Below, piece after piece: positions 42,174-51,955 of a stretch of 64,000 bases of DNA. Both the position numbers and the translations under genes were made by a program. The first letter of the stretch is position 1. The number at the start of each line of letters is the position of its first letter. The stretch spans positions 17,674,615-17,738,614 of the forward strand of contig CM046868.1 of assembly GCA_025617745.1 (NCBI GenBank). The letters run 5' to 3'. The DNA comes from Heliocidaris erythrogramma (lineage: Eukaryota > Echinodermata > Echinoidea > Camarodonta > Echinometridae). The notes under the pieces were generated by a model. The model made no database searches, had not been told where the DNA came from, and saw nothing but the letters and a program-made list of their open reading frames with translations.

Positions 42174-43940
42174 CTAATTTTCTGCCACAGTTGTGAAATA
42201 ATTGTTCAATTCGTTCGCTATCCTCATATCATCATGACATAACTCCCCTTGGATATTAATAACATTCTCTTTAACATTCTTTTGTTTGTTTTTACAACCT
42301 AAATCTTTCAGATTCTTCCACAACTTTGTAGAATCATTTTTATGCTCCTCAATTTGATTTTGGAAGTATTCATCTTTAGCCTGTCTCACTTTTCTTTGCA
42401 CCAAATTACGTAAAAGTTTATATTTCTTTTCTAATTCTAAATTACCACAATCCTTTTTCATTCTTTTAAAAGCTATATTTCTTTGTCTTATCAACAAAAT
42501 AATTTCAGCATTCATCCACTTATCGGTTCTTTGCTTAATTCTTACTTGTTTTAATGGAGCACATTTATCAACTATAGACATGAAAATATTTTTGAAAATT
42601 GACCACGCAGTATTTACTTCTTTACATTCTAATATGTCAGACCAATTGACTCGAGATAAAACATTATTAAAATCATCTATACAATAGTTTCTCATACACC
42701 GAATATTTATATTTCTATGCTGTTTGAATACAGGTCTTATTAGCTTCCTAGAGCAGTAGGTTAAAATATGATCACTTAGGCCAATTTCAATAACACCACT
42801 TTGACAAATATTTTCTTCTTTACTGCTGATTACATGGTCTATTAATGATGAAGTGACCGATGTTGTTCGAGTGGGTTTAGTTATAAGTTGACTGAAACCA
42901 TTTAAATTCAAAATATTCTTGTATTTTTTTGATAATGAAGACTGCTGCAAAAGGCAGATATTCATGTCCCCTAAAATTATAACCTCATCATCTTTTGTTA
43001 ATTTATCCAAGGTGTCAGTGAGATGTTCAATAAAAAAATGATATGTAGGGGGTCTGTACACAACACCTAGAGTAATGGGTTTTGTATGGGGTAATAGAAT
43101 GTCAATCCATAACGATTCAATATCATTTTGTGTAAGATCTTCTCGTACGTTAAATGCAATATCATTTCTAATATAAAGACAGACTCCACCACCATGTTCT
43201 CGTACACGGTCTCGTCTTAAAATACAATATCCATCGATACAAACGTCTTCATCGTTCACGGAAGAGTTTAACCACGTTTCAGTGATTGCAATTACAGAGA
43301 TTCTATTTTGGGAGAAAATGAGTCGTAGTTCAGGTATTTTAAACAGAATTGATCTAACATTCAAATGAACAAGATGCAACCCTTTACCATTAAAAGTATC
43401 ATTAAATGATTCATATAAAGCGCTTTCATCAACAGTATTCTGTATTCTAACTTCAGGGATAGGAGGTAAAATTGGTTGAGAGGGTTGAATATCTTGACAG
43501 GATTGAGTAAAAAGGGAGTCACAAAAAGGTGGTAATGAGCACGTCAAACAGACCCAATTTTCATTGGGGTTATGATATAACCTGGTATACTCAGAGAGAG
43601 AGATTTCAAGACATTTAGTATGGTACCACTTTTGGCAGGTGGAACACAATAGGCCATGTTGGTTGTTTTTTACGGGTTTATCACATTTACCGCAAGGAAA
43701 TTTGTAGTTTGGACCGGGATTAGTTTCTACGTCACCAGATAGGAAAAGACGATAAAATATTTGATTATTTGTCTGAAATAACGTAGTTTGAAAGGTGGCA
43801 ACAGAGTTCTGATAATACAAAATTCGGGAGTGAAAGTATTTTAAGCGTTTAAATGATTTTAGCGTAACATATTCAAAACTAGACGCAACCCCGCAAGAAC
43901 ATAAACACGAAATTAAAAGATAAAATACAAGAAAGTTCAT
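42174..43940 (-). CDS. CR1 LINE ORF: leader, 2A-like peptide, PHD finger, APE endonuclease
   Basis: 588-residue frame from ATG at 43940. Residues 1-20 form a signal-peptide-like hydrophobic stretch. At 67-77 is LSGDVETNPGP, a full 2A-like consensus (DxExNPG then P) at which ribosomes can skip a peptide bond. A C4HC3 PHD finger follows (Cys 83, 86, 99, 102, His 107, Cys 110, 131, 134). The APE endonuclease runs from about 190 to 420, with LNVRSI, ITETWLN, GGGVCLYI, VYRPP, GDMN and SDHILTY. A basic linker leads to RT. The frame stops after TTVAEN at an A run; one extra A would continue into LASNLPD of the next segment. 2A-like peptides are known in APE-type LINEs of sea urchins and other invertebrates, where the upstream leader can act as a targeting signal. 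Confidence 0.9.
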   Translation of the reverse strand: MNFLVFYLLISCLCSCGVASSFEYVTLKSFKRLKYFHSRILYYQNSVATFQTTLFQTNNQIFYRLFLSGDVETNPGPNYKFPCGKCDKPVKNNQHGLLCSTCQKWYHTKCLEISLSEYTRLYHNPNENWVCLTCSLPPFCDSLFTQSCQDIQPSQPILPPIPEVRIQNTVDESALYESFNDTFNGKGLHLVHLNVRSILFKIPELRLIFSQNRISVIAITETWLNSSVNDEDVCIDGYCILRRDRVREHGGGVCLYIRNDIAFNVREDLTQNDIESLWIDILLPHTKPITLGVVYRPPTYHFFIEHLTDTLDKLTKDDEVIILGDMNICLLQQSSLSKKYKNILNLNGFSQLITKPTRTTSVTSSLIDHVISSKEENICQSGVIEIGLSDHILTYCSRKLIRPVFKQHRNINIRCMRNYCIDDFNNVLSRVNWSDILECKEVNTAWSIFKNIFMSIVDKCAPLKQVRIKQRTDKWMNAEIILLIRQRNIAFKRMKKDCGNLELEKKYKLLRNLVQRKVRQAKDEYFQNQIEEHKNDSTKLWKNLKDLGCKNKQKNVKENVINIQGELCHDDMRIANELNNYFTTVAEN

Positions 43941-44099
43941 GACACCTTAAATACACACAGACACACACGCCTGCACCCTTATGAACTAAAAAAAGACAAA
44001 AATGAGTCAGTGTCTATATCCCGCCATTATCCTCAAGCTCCATCTTCGAGACACTGGAAACACCGCTTCCTGGGCGACATAATACACGATGCTCGTGAG

Positions 44100-44612
44100 C
44101 TCCAGAATGTTTGTATAAAGCGGTATGACGCGGGAAAATGCGGAATGACGCGGTTAAAGACAGTAAACACATGTATAACATGGTATACACGGGATGGGCG
44201 CGGTATAGCATATATAACAACGTATAACACGGTATAAAAGCGGTATGTCGCAGTGAAATTTACCACGATAAAACACGGTATAAACTGGTGTTACACATAG
44301 ACATGGTATACTTTTCATAACATGTATAACAATACCTTGTTATACGTGTTATAACATGCTTCATGACGCGGTAAAACGCGGTATAACGCGTTTGAACACA
44401 GTAGTATAACGCAATATGACGTATTTAAATGCAGTATAACACGCAACGTATACACGGGATGGACGCGGTATAACATGCATAACAAGGTATAACGTGATAT
44501 AAAAGCGGTATGACGCTGTAAAATGCGGTATGACGTTGTTGAACACACAGTATAAGGCGCTATTAAGCGACATAACACGTATAACACTGTATAGAGCTGA
44601 TGGCATAATAAC
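44100..44612. repeat. GGTATAACGCGGT array, part 3
   Basis: Same degenerate units, interrupted upstream by the CR1 LINE. It includes the uninterrupted site AACATGTATAACAATACC near 44325. Confidence 0.8.
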
Positions 44613-44734
44613 GCCCTACATTTATATCACAATATTACGCAATAATACGGCGTGGTGCTTACCCTACATTACCCTTCATGTAGGGTAAGCACCACGCCGT
44701 ATTATTGCGTAATATTCTGGTATAAATGTAGGGC
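44613..44734. repeat. 57 bp-arm near-perfect hairpin
   Basis: The left arm starts GCCCTACATTTATA and the right arm ends TATAAATGTAGGGC, with two mismatches over 57 bp and an 8-base loop (44670-44677). The central CTTACCCTACAT stems are perfect. Confidence 0.92.
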
Positions 44735-44769
44735 ATTATAACTCCCTACATGACGGCTTTATAACGAAA

Positions 44770-45255
44770 TATTACGGCCTAATAACGCCCTAATACGGCG
44801 TTAAAATGCTCTATTACAGTTGGGTCACTTTTCTTGAACTCACACAGTAAACTATAAAAATGTTTTGATTTCATTGTTGACAATCTAATGGCATCGCCTG
44901 TTTTGATTTCATGAAACTCATCATAACTGTGCATAATACCTGTATCGTTATCATGCCGATTGACTTCATGGATTCGTTTGATGCAGACTTTGGGGATCGC
45001 CTTCTTGAGCTTCGCATACTTCAAGTCAACCAACAAGGAGTTCGAACCAAGAACATTACAAATATTATCTCGTGATTTAAAATGTCCATTTTCTACAATA
45101 TCATTAATCTTTAAGAGTCCCTTTGAAAACCATTCTTTAAAGAATAAGGTTTTACTACGAAATTTTATATTGCTATTGTACCATAATAATTCATTTCAAA
45201 CATTTTCGACATGCAGAAAATCAACGTACCTAAGTTCACTCCAAAATATAAGACA
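44770..45255 (-). pseudogene. Tx1-like LINE ORF2 fragment
   Basis: The minus frame reads LWYNSNIKFRSKTLFFKEWF, then GLLKINDIVENGHF and LVDLKYAKLKKAIPKV, the region after the RT thumb in Tx1/L1 elements. The C-terminal part is an open 85-codon stretch from 45036 to 44779. It is truncated at both ends. It is inserted in the TCGAC-array element, right after GCCTCGGGGGCAA. Confidence 0.75.
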
Positions 45256-45539
45256 GTTGCCCCCGAGGCAGAGACAGATCATATCGGTCTAGTGTCGTTA
45301 GAGGTCCTAGAATAGATGTTACTTTAATTTTGTTTTAGTCTAAGTTAAAAGTTAGCTATTTAACGTTAAAAAGTAGATCTAAGTTAGATTGAGATAGATG
45401 ACATAGATTACGGAAGAGTCACAGGTGGCTACGAGTGCAGCCTTAGTTGCCCCTTTTGCCATAAATTTCTTTTTAGCATGAGTCTGATACTTGAAGTACG
45501 GAGCCCCTAAGAGGACATTTATAATGACAATTTTTTTTT

Positions 45540-45926
45540 TATTTCGTTCCCTCGAAATATTATTTCGTTCCCTCGAAATGATTTCGTTCCCTCGAAATAA
45601 TATTTCGTTCCCTCGAAATAATATTTCGTTCCCTCGAAATATTATTTCGTTCCCTCGAAATGATTTCGTTCCCTCGAAATATTATTTCGTTCCCTCGAAA
45701 TATTATTTCGTTCCCTCGAAATATTATTTCGTTCCCTCGAAATATTATTTCGTTCCCTCGAAATATATGATTTCGTTCCCTCGAAATATACCATTTCGTT
45801 CCCTCGAAATATACCATTTCGTTCCCTCGAAATATATGATTTCGTTCCCTCGAAATATATGATTTCGTTCCCTCGAAATATACCATTTCGTTCCCTCGAA
45901 ATATATTATTTCGTTCCCTCGAAATA
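45540..45926. repeat. Array of ~18 units ATTTCGTTCCCTCGAAAT, left arm
   Basis: Each unit is itself a hairpin (ATTTCG, six-base loop, CGAAAT), separated by 2-4 variable bases (AT, ATT, G, ATATGA, ATACC). It is open in all frames, giving false ORFs rich in SFPRN or ISRERN. The inverse array lies at 48936-49364. Confidence 0.95.
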
Positions 45927-46079
45927 TTTGCACCATGCGACAGTTTAGTGAAAACAACGTAACGGTACATTAAGGAATGACGATCCTATACATAGCAGGA
46001 AAAAGGGGTATACATCACAGGTTGATTCCTACTTCTCTACCTTATACATGTAGTTCATTTGACAGAAAATCTGTTTTCC

Positions 46080-46460
46080 CTGATGATTCCCTCTCTCTCT
46101 TTCACCATTTCTTCTCTTGTGCTTTCCCTCCCTTTCTCCCTCTTTATGCCCAAAATTCTCCACTTACACACATCTTCCCTCAACTTTTTATCTCCTTTTC
46201 CCCCCAATGATTCCCTCTCTCTCTATTTCTCCCCTTGTGCTTTCCCTCCATTTCTCCCTTTTTATGCCCAAAAATTCTCCACTTTCACACATCTTCCCTC
46301 AACTTTTTTATCTCTCCCTTTTTCCCCCAGTGATTCCCTCTCTTTTTCACTATTTCTTCTCTTGTGCTTTCTGTCTCCCTTTCTCCTTCTTTTTGCCCAA
46401 TATTCTCCAATTACACACATCTCCTCTCAACTTTTTATCCCTCTTTTTTTTTTCTTTTTC
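46080..46460. repeat. ~125 bp pyrimidine-rich tandem repeat, three copies
   Basis: Each copy runs TGATTCCCTCTCTCT, CTTGTGCTTTCCCTCC, TATGCCCAAAATTCTCC, CACACATCTTCCCTCAAC. The long ORFs here are repeat translations. Confidence 0.85.
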
Positions 46461-46469
46461 CATTCTGCC

Positions 46470-48320
46470 AATTGTTGGTTTTGATCTCAGTCCCGCACTC
46501 ATACCTTTCTTTTCAATTGTTAGTTTCATTCACGACAAGCCTTGCATAGTAAATGTGTTTGAGCTCTTCCAGAGATGACAAAAATATTCAATTGATTTGA
46601 AATATATTATTACTTCTGGAAAAATGTAGATATAGATGTTGTATCCAGGAAATGGTTGTCTTACAATTGAACATCAAAAATTCAATGGAATGCCCACCCC
46701 CCCCCCCCAAAAAAAAATAACAAAACAAAACAAACAAAACTAATTAGCTTCCAAAGTGTGTTTCATTAACAAATTAAACAACAAATGCCATAAAAAATAA
46801 CAGTCCTCATATGCCATTAACAATAGAGTTATCATTCTTGACTGAGATACATGCATCTTTACAACATCAATTACAAAAAATGCTCTGGGCAAATACTTAG
46901 ATGTGAACTCAGTTACCCAATTCCAATTTTATTTCTGACAGTGAAAATGAATATTCAAAATAAGCCTCCTAGACTCCTCTTCTCCTCTGATACTTGAAGC
47001 AAAAACAGCAATAAAATTTTTACCACATTGTCACAGTGTAGCACACCCTCATGTAATAAACCCAACTTTCAGGGAAACTGATATCCATGTATAGGAATTA
47101 AATATCATGAAAAGACTGAACAATGACGTACTAGCATTTTTAACATTTCTTATAAACAGTTATATACATGATAAATGTATATGCTATCTAAGCGTTATCA
47201 AGTTAACAACTAGTACATAATAATAAATACAACAATAAATCAAATGAAAGAAGAAAAAAAAAATCTGTAGAAAAAATAATGTCAATTTGAAAAGAAATAT
47301 GATGTGAAGCAACAATAATGATGATCACATGAATGACCCGATTAAATAAAAGATGTTTGCCAGTCATTAGTACTGAATATTTTTTTCTTTCAAATAATGA
47401 CTTTGTGTAAATGTTTACACTGATGGAACAACAGTTCTGATACATAAATATTTTTAAAATGTTCAATTTTACTATCACCTTTGCATAATGTTGAGATTTG
47501 TGCATGTCACACCAAGCCCCAATAAAAAAAAATGAGAATAATGGTTGCATAGCTTAAATTAAAGTTCCACAGAGCTGCCCTCCCTTTTGATTTTTTTTGC
47601 AAAGGTTAAAAATATATATATACATACAGTAAACTTTGAAAAGAAAATACCCTAAAGAGGTAAAATGCAGGGAATATTTCCAATTTAAAAAAAATATCTT
47701 TGAAAATCTATCTTAGAACAGTAATAAAAATCTCAGTGATAAGGTGGAAGTAAAACATATATTTTTCTGTAAACATAGATCTTGACAAGGTGGGGGAAAA
47801 GATAACAGCAAAATTGTATGTAGGTCTACGCCTCTTCAAAGCCTGCCTTGCCTGTCCGCCATACTGCTGTCGATACAAATACTATAGTAAGCAGTTTCCA
47901 TCACATACCACTCCATGCAGACACACTGGATGAAACCCTGGGTGGAGAAGAAGAAGAAGAAGAAGATCATATCTATTGTCAACTATAACGGTACCTACAC
48001 TTACTTAGTGTAGCAGCACAAAGAAAACAAGCAAGATAACAGGAGAGCTAAGAGTTTTCTGGATATCAATGTTAGAATTTACTAGAATCAAACGCTACCA
48101 CCCCATGCACCAGTAAAACTGCCCAAGCGCAAGCCCAGGCAGGGTCAGCAGGCGAACAACCAAACGGTGCGGCGTGTACCCCGGCCGCACATCGAGCTCA
48201 CTGCCTCGATCAGCGAAGTATCAGCTCAGCCTCTCGGGCAATTTGCAAGCGTAAACAAGATTCATAATACGTGGATATGCGTGAATTAAACTTTAATCGG
48301 TAATTTATTATCAAAAAATA
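46470..48320. other. AT-rich interior of the 3.9 kb element
   Basis: No protein family is visible. A fragment of the tRNA-unit 3' flank lies at about 47553-47612 (minus), and (GAA)n at 47947-47970. Confidence 0.5.
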
Positions 48321-48325
48321 ATTAC

Positions 48326-48560
48326 CAGTTGTTATTCCCAAGTCTCCCGTCGATATCCTCTCCGTTATTAAAATCAGGGACGTCTCTGTCATCATCAGAA
48401 TCTTGCCTAGAATCCGACATGTCTGGCTCAAACATAGTAAAAAGTATACGGCCGGGCCCCTAATTCCTCTTCAATTTCTTCTGGGACTTGATGCTCCAAA
48501 TCAGATATATCTGATCCTGAATAAGTGTCCTGGCTGAAGAAGATGATGCCATCGTTGATG
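48326..48560 (-). pseudogene. Acidic exon-like stretch with ARPY...RLGN pattern
   Basis: The minus strand reads SQDTYSGSDISDLEHQVPEE IEEELGARPYTF in one frame to about 48440, then (one frame over, MFEP at 48435) DSDDDRDVPDFNNGEDIDGR and LGNNNW, ending at a splice donor CTG|GTAATT at 48326. The order acidic stretch, ARPY, EP, acidic stretch, RLGNxxW resembles the start of the P2RX7-C-terminal-like domain found in many invertebrate repeat-encoded proteins. The following CxCG zinc-binding part would lie in the next exon, which I did not find. Broken by a frameshift. Confidence 0.35.
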
Positions 48561-48935
48561 TAGGATTTTGTCTTTAAAAAGCTAAAATGAAGTGCTGAAA
48601 TGGCACGAAGTCGAAGGGATCTACACGAAGCTCAATAGCCATAACACACACACATCGATACTCGATCCAGCTTGTGTGAGTCGAGCGTTCTGTGGGTGAC
48701 GTCACATGACGTCATCGATCGCTGGACCGATTTTCCAAAATTTTTAGGGGCGTTCCCAGTTATTTTTTTATTTTCAAGGTTACAGATTAATGAATGGAAT
48801 TCAGGTGATATGATTGACAGATCTGGATTCACAGTAGAAAAGTCTATTAAATGAAGTTCCTTTGTAATTCCATAAAAGGGGACCTTTAATGTACCGTTAC
48901 GTTGTTTTCACTAAACTGTCACATGGTGCAAATAT

Positions 48936-49364
48936 TTTGAGGGAACGAAATAGTATATTTCGAGGGAACGAAATGGTATATTTCGAGGGAACGAAATGGT
49001 ATATTTCGAGGGAACGAAATGGTATATTTCGAGGGAACGAAATGGTATATTTCGAGGGAACGAAATCATATATTTCGAGGGAACGAAATAATATTTCGAG
49101 GGAACGAAATCATATATTTCGAGGGAACGAAATAATATTTCGAGGGAACGAAATAATATTTCGAGGGAACGAAATCATTTCGAGGGAACGAAATAATATT
49201 TCGAGGGAACGAAATAATATTTCGAGGGAACGAAATATTATTTCGAGGGAACGAAATATTATTTCGAGGGAACGAAATATTATTTCGAGGGAACGAAATC
49301 ATTTCGAGGGAACGAAATAATATTTCGAGGGAACGAAATATTATTTCGAGGGAACGAAATAAAA
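48936..49364. repeat. Array of ~20 units ATTTCGAGGGAACGAAAT, right arm
   Basis: Inverted counterpart of 45540-45926, with the same unit and the same spacer types. The inner junction (GTGCAAATATTT) and outer junction (A10 then TTGTCATTATAAATG) match the left arm. Confidence 0.95.
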
Positions 49365-49676
49365 AAAAAATTGTCATTATAAATGTCCTCTTAGGGGCTC
49401 CGTATTGAAGAGTATCGCAACAGGTTCACTCGCACTATCAGCGTCACTGTCCAGACGCCATGATTGGTGTTGTCTGTAGAGTCTGTATGTAAGACAGATA
49501 ACGCGTTAACGGCGGAGCTTGTACCGCAGGCCCATGGCTATGTTAAAGCCCTAACTTCCGAGATCGTCGCGTCTGGCAAAAAAAAAGATCACAACATAAT
49601 TTTTTTAAAGTCGACTTGGTCAGCTAATTTATGTCGCCATGTCGACTTTTTGAGAAGTCGACTTGGCAAGATAATA

Positions 49677-51543
49677 AACTCCTAAAAAAAAGTTTGGAAA
49701 TCTGACTTTGATCGATCATTTCTCCCGAGTCTCAGTGAATATTGATGTTTGATTGATACCACTGAAAAGATCATCTAATTCTCTTTAAAATGATACCCTA
49801 CATGATATGATTATCGTTCACATGGAGGTGCAGTGCCTTGAAATGTGGGGCAAGGTCAAAATTCAAAAGTTGCAAAATGACACAATATTGAAAGTCACTG
49901 TTCTTTTTTACCGTGCTGATGAGTGAGTTTCCCAGTTGTTTCTTTTGTTTTCATGCATCTTAACATCAACATTAACATGGAATCAAACAAACCTCTGCAC
50001 AAGTAAACACATAACAAACAAACAAACATGCATGCATGGGTATTTCAAAACACGACTCAAACCATGTTATCTCACTACAAAAACCACAACAAAACATCAA
50101 AAATGAAGAGGTAGGGGCTCGATTTAATGGATTTTCATATTTATTGTCACATACAGAGATCTTTGATTTCATCAATTAACATGATCAAGGCTCAGTAACG
50201 GGTGGACGACCCAAGTGCTTGCACCACCGCCTGGCACCGCCTCCTCATGCTGCTGATGAGCTTCGTGATTCGTTGCTGTGGAACGGCATTCCATTCTTCA
50301 ATCAGAATCTGACGCAGTCCTGCCAGTGTCGTTTCATAGGTGACTCTCTTCCGTACAGACTGGCCGAGTTGATCCCAGAGATGCTCGATGGGGTTTAGGT
50401 CTGGGCTGCATGCAGGCCACTCCATTCTCGTGATATCCTCTCTTTCGAGAAAATTGCGGACCAGTCTCGCTCTGTGGGGTCTCGCGTTGTCGTCTTGCAG
50501 GATTGCGTCGTTCCCCATATTCCTTAAATACGGGACAGCTGTTGGTTGGAGGATCTCGTCTCTATACCTCTGAGCAGTGAGGTTACCGTCAATGACAACA
50601 AGTTCTGTTTTTCCTGCAGTCGAGATGCCTCCCCACACCATCATGCTTCCTCCACCGAATGGTGTAACGCGGTCGATGCAGCTATCGTCGAAACGTTCAC
50701 CCCGCCTACGCCACACCTTCACTCGCCCATCAACTTTCCGCAGGCAGAAACGCGGAGATGATCGCAGCACCAACGAAGGCGCTCCTGCTTCTGTCGAACA
50801 GTCATTGCTGGTTTCTTTGCCGTCTTTCGTGCTCGGAGATTGGCAGCATGGAGGCGGTTTCTCACTGTTTGGTCAGATACCCTGGTGTTGAACCTCCTAA
50901 CAACGCTTCGTTGAATACTCTGTGACGATCGTCTACGATCAAGTACCCTGATATAACGGTCTTGCTGTTCCGTCGTGATCTTCGGACGTCCACTCCTGGG
51001 CCGATCCTTGACATCACCCGTTGCTCGGAATTTCTGTTTCCATTTAGTGATGGTCCCAGGGCTTACACCAAGTCTCTCTGCTACATCTTTTTGAAGCATC
51101 CCAGCTTCGATTTGCCCAATGGCGCGGGCCTTTTGAACATTACTTACACGTGGCATAATGAACAACCAACCTAACAGACTGAGCCATTAACACTGCCTGA
51201 CATGGCACCACCAAAAGCTTGAATATGAAATTCAAACTTCTATTGAATTTGACATTCATGGTTGACCAGTTGATAACAAAAGACATCACTCCGGACAAAA
51301 GAATCATGTTCTTTATTGACCCTTCATGACCATTTCTGCTCGTTTTGCAGCTTTTCAGGTCAGACCTTATCCAACACTTTTGAATCCTGCTCTTTTCCTG
51401 ATGGCATGATCATAACAAGCAGGGTATCATCTTAAAGAGAATTAAATGATCGTTTGAATTATATCAAACATGCATTGGGTAAAATTGGGAGATGGGAGAA
51501 ATTAGTGGCCAAAGTCAGATTTCCAAACTTTTTTTGAGGAGTT
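49677..51543 (-). mobile_element. Tc1/mariner-type transposon
   Basis: TIRs start AACTCCTAAAAAAAAGTTTG and are inverted at the right end. TA duplications lie at 49675-49676 and 51544-51545. Inverted similarity extends about 140 bp inward (TTCTCTTTAAAATGATACCC). It encodes a broken Tc1 transposase on the minus strand and is inserted in the TCGAC array. Confidence 0.92.
50192..51165 (-). pseudogene. Tc1-like DD34E transposase, broken
   Basis: Two overlapping frames. The N-terminal part (51165-50719) has a paired-like helix-turn-helix region (QKDVAERLGVSPGTITKWKQ), the RPRSGRPK linker, and a second HTH (DQTVRNRLHAANLRARK). The C-terminal part (50773-50192) has GGGSMMVWGGIS, DDNARPHRARL and SPDLNPIEHLWDQL. 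The spacing of the second Asp and the Glu is 34, as in DD34E. The normal VLFxDESRF block with the first Asp reads VLRSSPRFCL here. Together with the frame change after RLRWCCDH it points to a small deletion plus frameshift at about 50770. The protein cuts and pastes the element in related active copies; this copy is inactive. The start at 51165 is one of two close Met codons (MFIMPRVS). Confidence 0.92.
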
Positions 51544-51544
51544 T

Positions 51545-51955
51545 ATATCTCGCCATGACGACATAGTTTTTTTTGTTAAGTCGACTTGGCAAGATAATTA
51601 ATGTCGCCATGTCGACTTATAATTTTTGGGAAGTCGACTTGGCAAGATAATATATCTCGCCATGACGACATAATATTTTGGGATATCCACTTGTGAAGAT
51701 AACATATCTCGCCTTGACGACATGTATTTTTGTTAAGTCGACTTGTCAAGATAATATATGTCGCCATGACGACATGATTTTTTTTCTTAAGTCGACTTGG
51801 CAAGATAATTTATATCGCCATGTCGACTTATAAAAGTTTTTAATTCGACATGGTTAGATAAATATCTTTACAAGTCGACAAATATTGATATTAAGTCGAC
51901 TTGTCGAGATAAAATATCTCGACACGTCGTCAAGTCGAATGGCATTTTAACGTTT
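51545..51955. repeat. TCGAC palindrome array, terminal part of copy 2
   Basis: About seven ~55 bp units alternate TTAAGTCGACTTGGCAAGAT and ATNTCGCCATGWCGACATA. The last units match the end of copy 1 in reverse. Confidence 0.85.

Larger units (their letters stand above)
40106..43985 (-). mobile_element. Near-full-length CR1-clade LINE with 2A and PHD finger
   Basis: The element carries an ORF chain from 43940 down to 40522, a 3' UTR, and a 3' end in (AATCA)n at 40110-40140, as CR1 LINEs end in short tandem repeats. It is inserted in the GGTATAACGCGGT array. Three single-base indels interrupt the ORF; otherwise endonuclease, RT and C-terminal domain are complete. Confidence 0.85.
45497..49404. 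mobile_element. 3.9 kb TIR element with mini-palindrome arrays, TSD TTGAAG
   Basis: TIRs start TACGGAGCCCCTAAGAGGAC (45497) and end with the inverse at 49404. TTGAAG lies at 45491-45496 and 49405-49410. The uninterrupted site ACTCTTCAAGTATGC exists at about 26129-26143 in copy 1 of the host element, so the 6 bp duplication is certain. The arms are about 480-520 bp and consist mostly of the 18-20 unit arrays. Inside are a 125 bp pyrimidine-rich tandem repeat, AT-rich spacer and an acidic exon pair on the minus strand. The superfamily is not assigned: a 6 bp duplication is used by Polintons among others, but no Polinton gene is present. Confidence 0.88.
45258..51955 (-). mobile_element. TCGAC-array element, copy 2 (inverted, heavily interrupted)
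   Basis: Read on the minus strand from 51955 it repeats copy 1 (25683): terminal TGCCATTCGACTTG, then ~55 bp units with TCGACATGGCGA and TTATCTTGCCAAGTCGACTT. A Tc1 insertion (49677-51543) follows, then the rest of the array, spacer and 5' exon (ATG at 49461). A 3.9 kb TIR insertion (45497-49404) comes next, then the exon remainder (to about 45427) and intron start, until the LINE fragment at 45255. The exon has a one-base insertion, so this copy is dead. Confidence 0.8.

Noticed and set aside
45540-45926. Direct repeats with short spacers resembling a CRISPR array
   Set aside because: Spacers are 2-6 bases, the context is eukaryotic, and the array is mirrored in a TIR arm.
45491-45970. Long ORFs (123-136 codons) on both strands
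   Set aside because: They are translations of the 18 bp palindromic array, open in all frames; not proteins. The same holds for 48889-49377.
46059-46578. ORFs of 141 and 153 codons with phenylalanine/serine/leucine
   Set aside because: Three frames are open together because the 125 bp pyrimidine repeat lacks stops; no domain.
45497-49404. Polinton/Maverick assignment from the 6 bp duplication
   Set aside because: No polymerase B, integrase, ATPase or capsid gene is present and the TIR starts TACGG, so the duplication alone is not enough.
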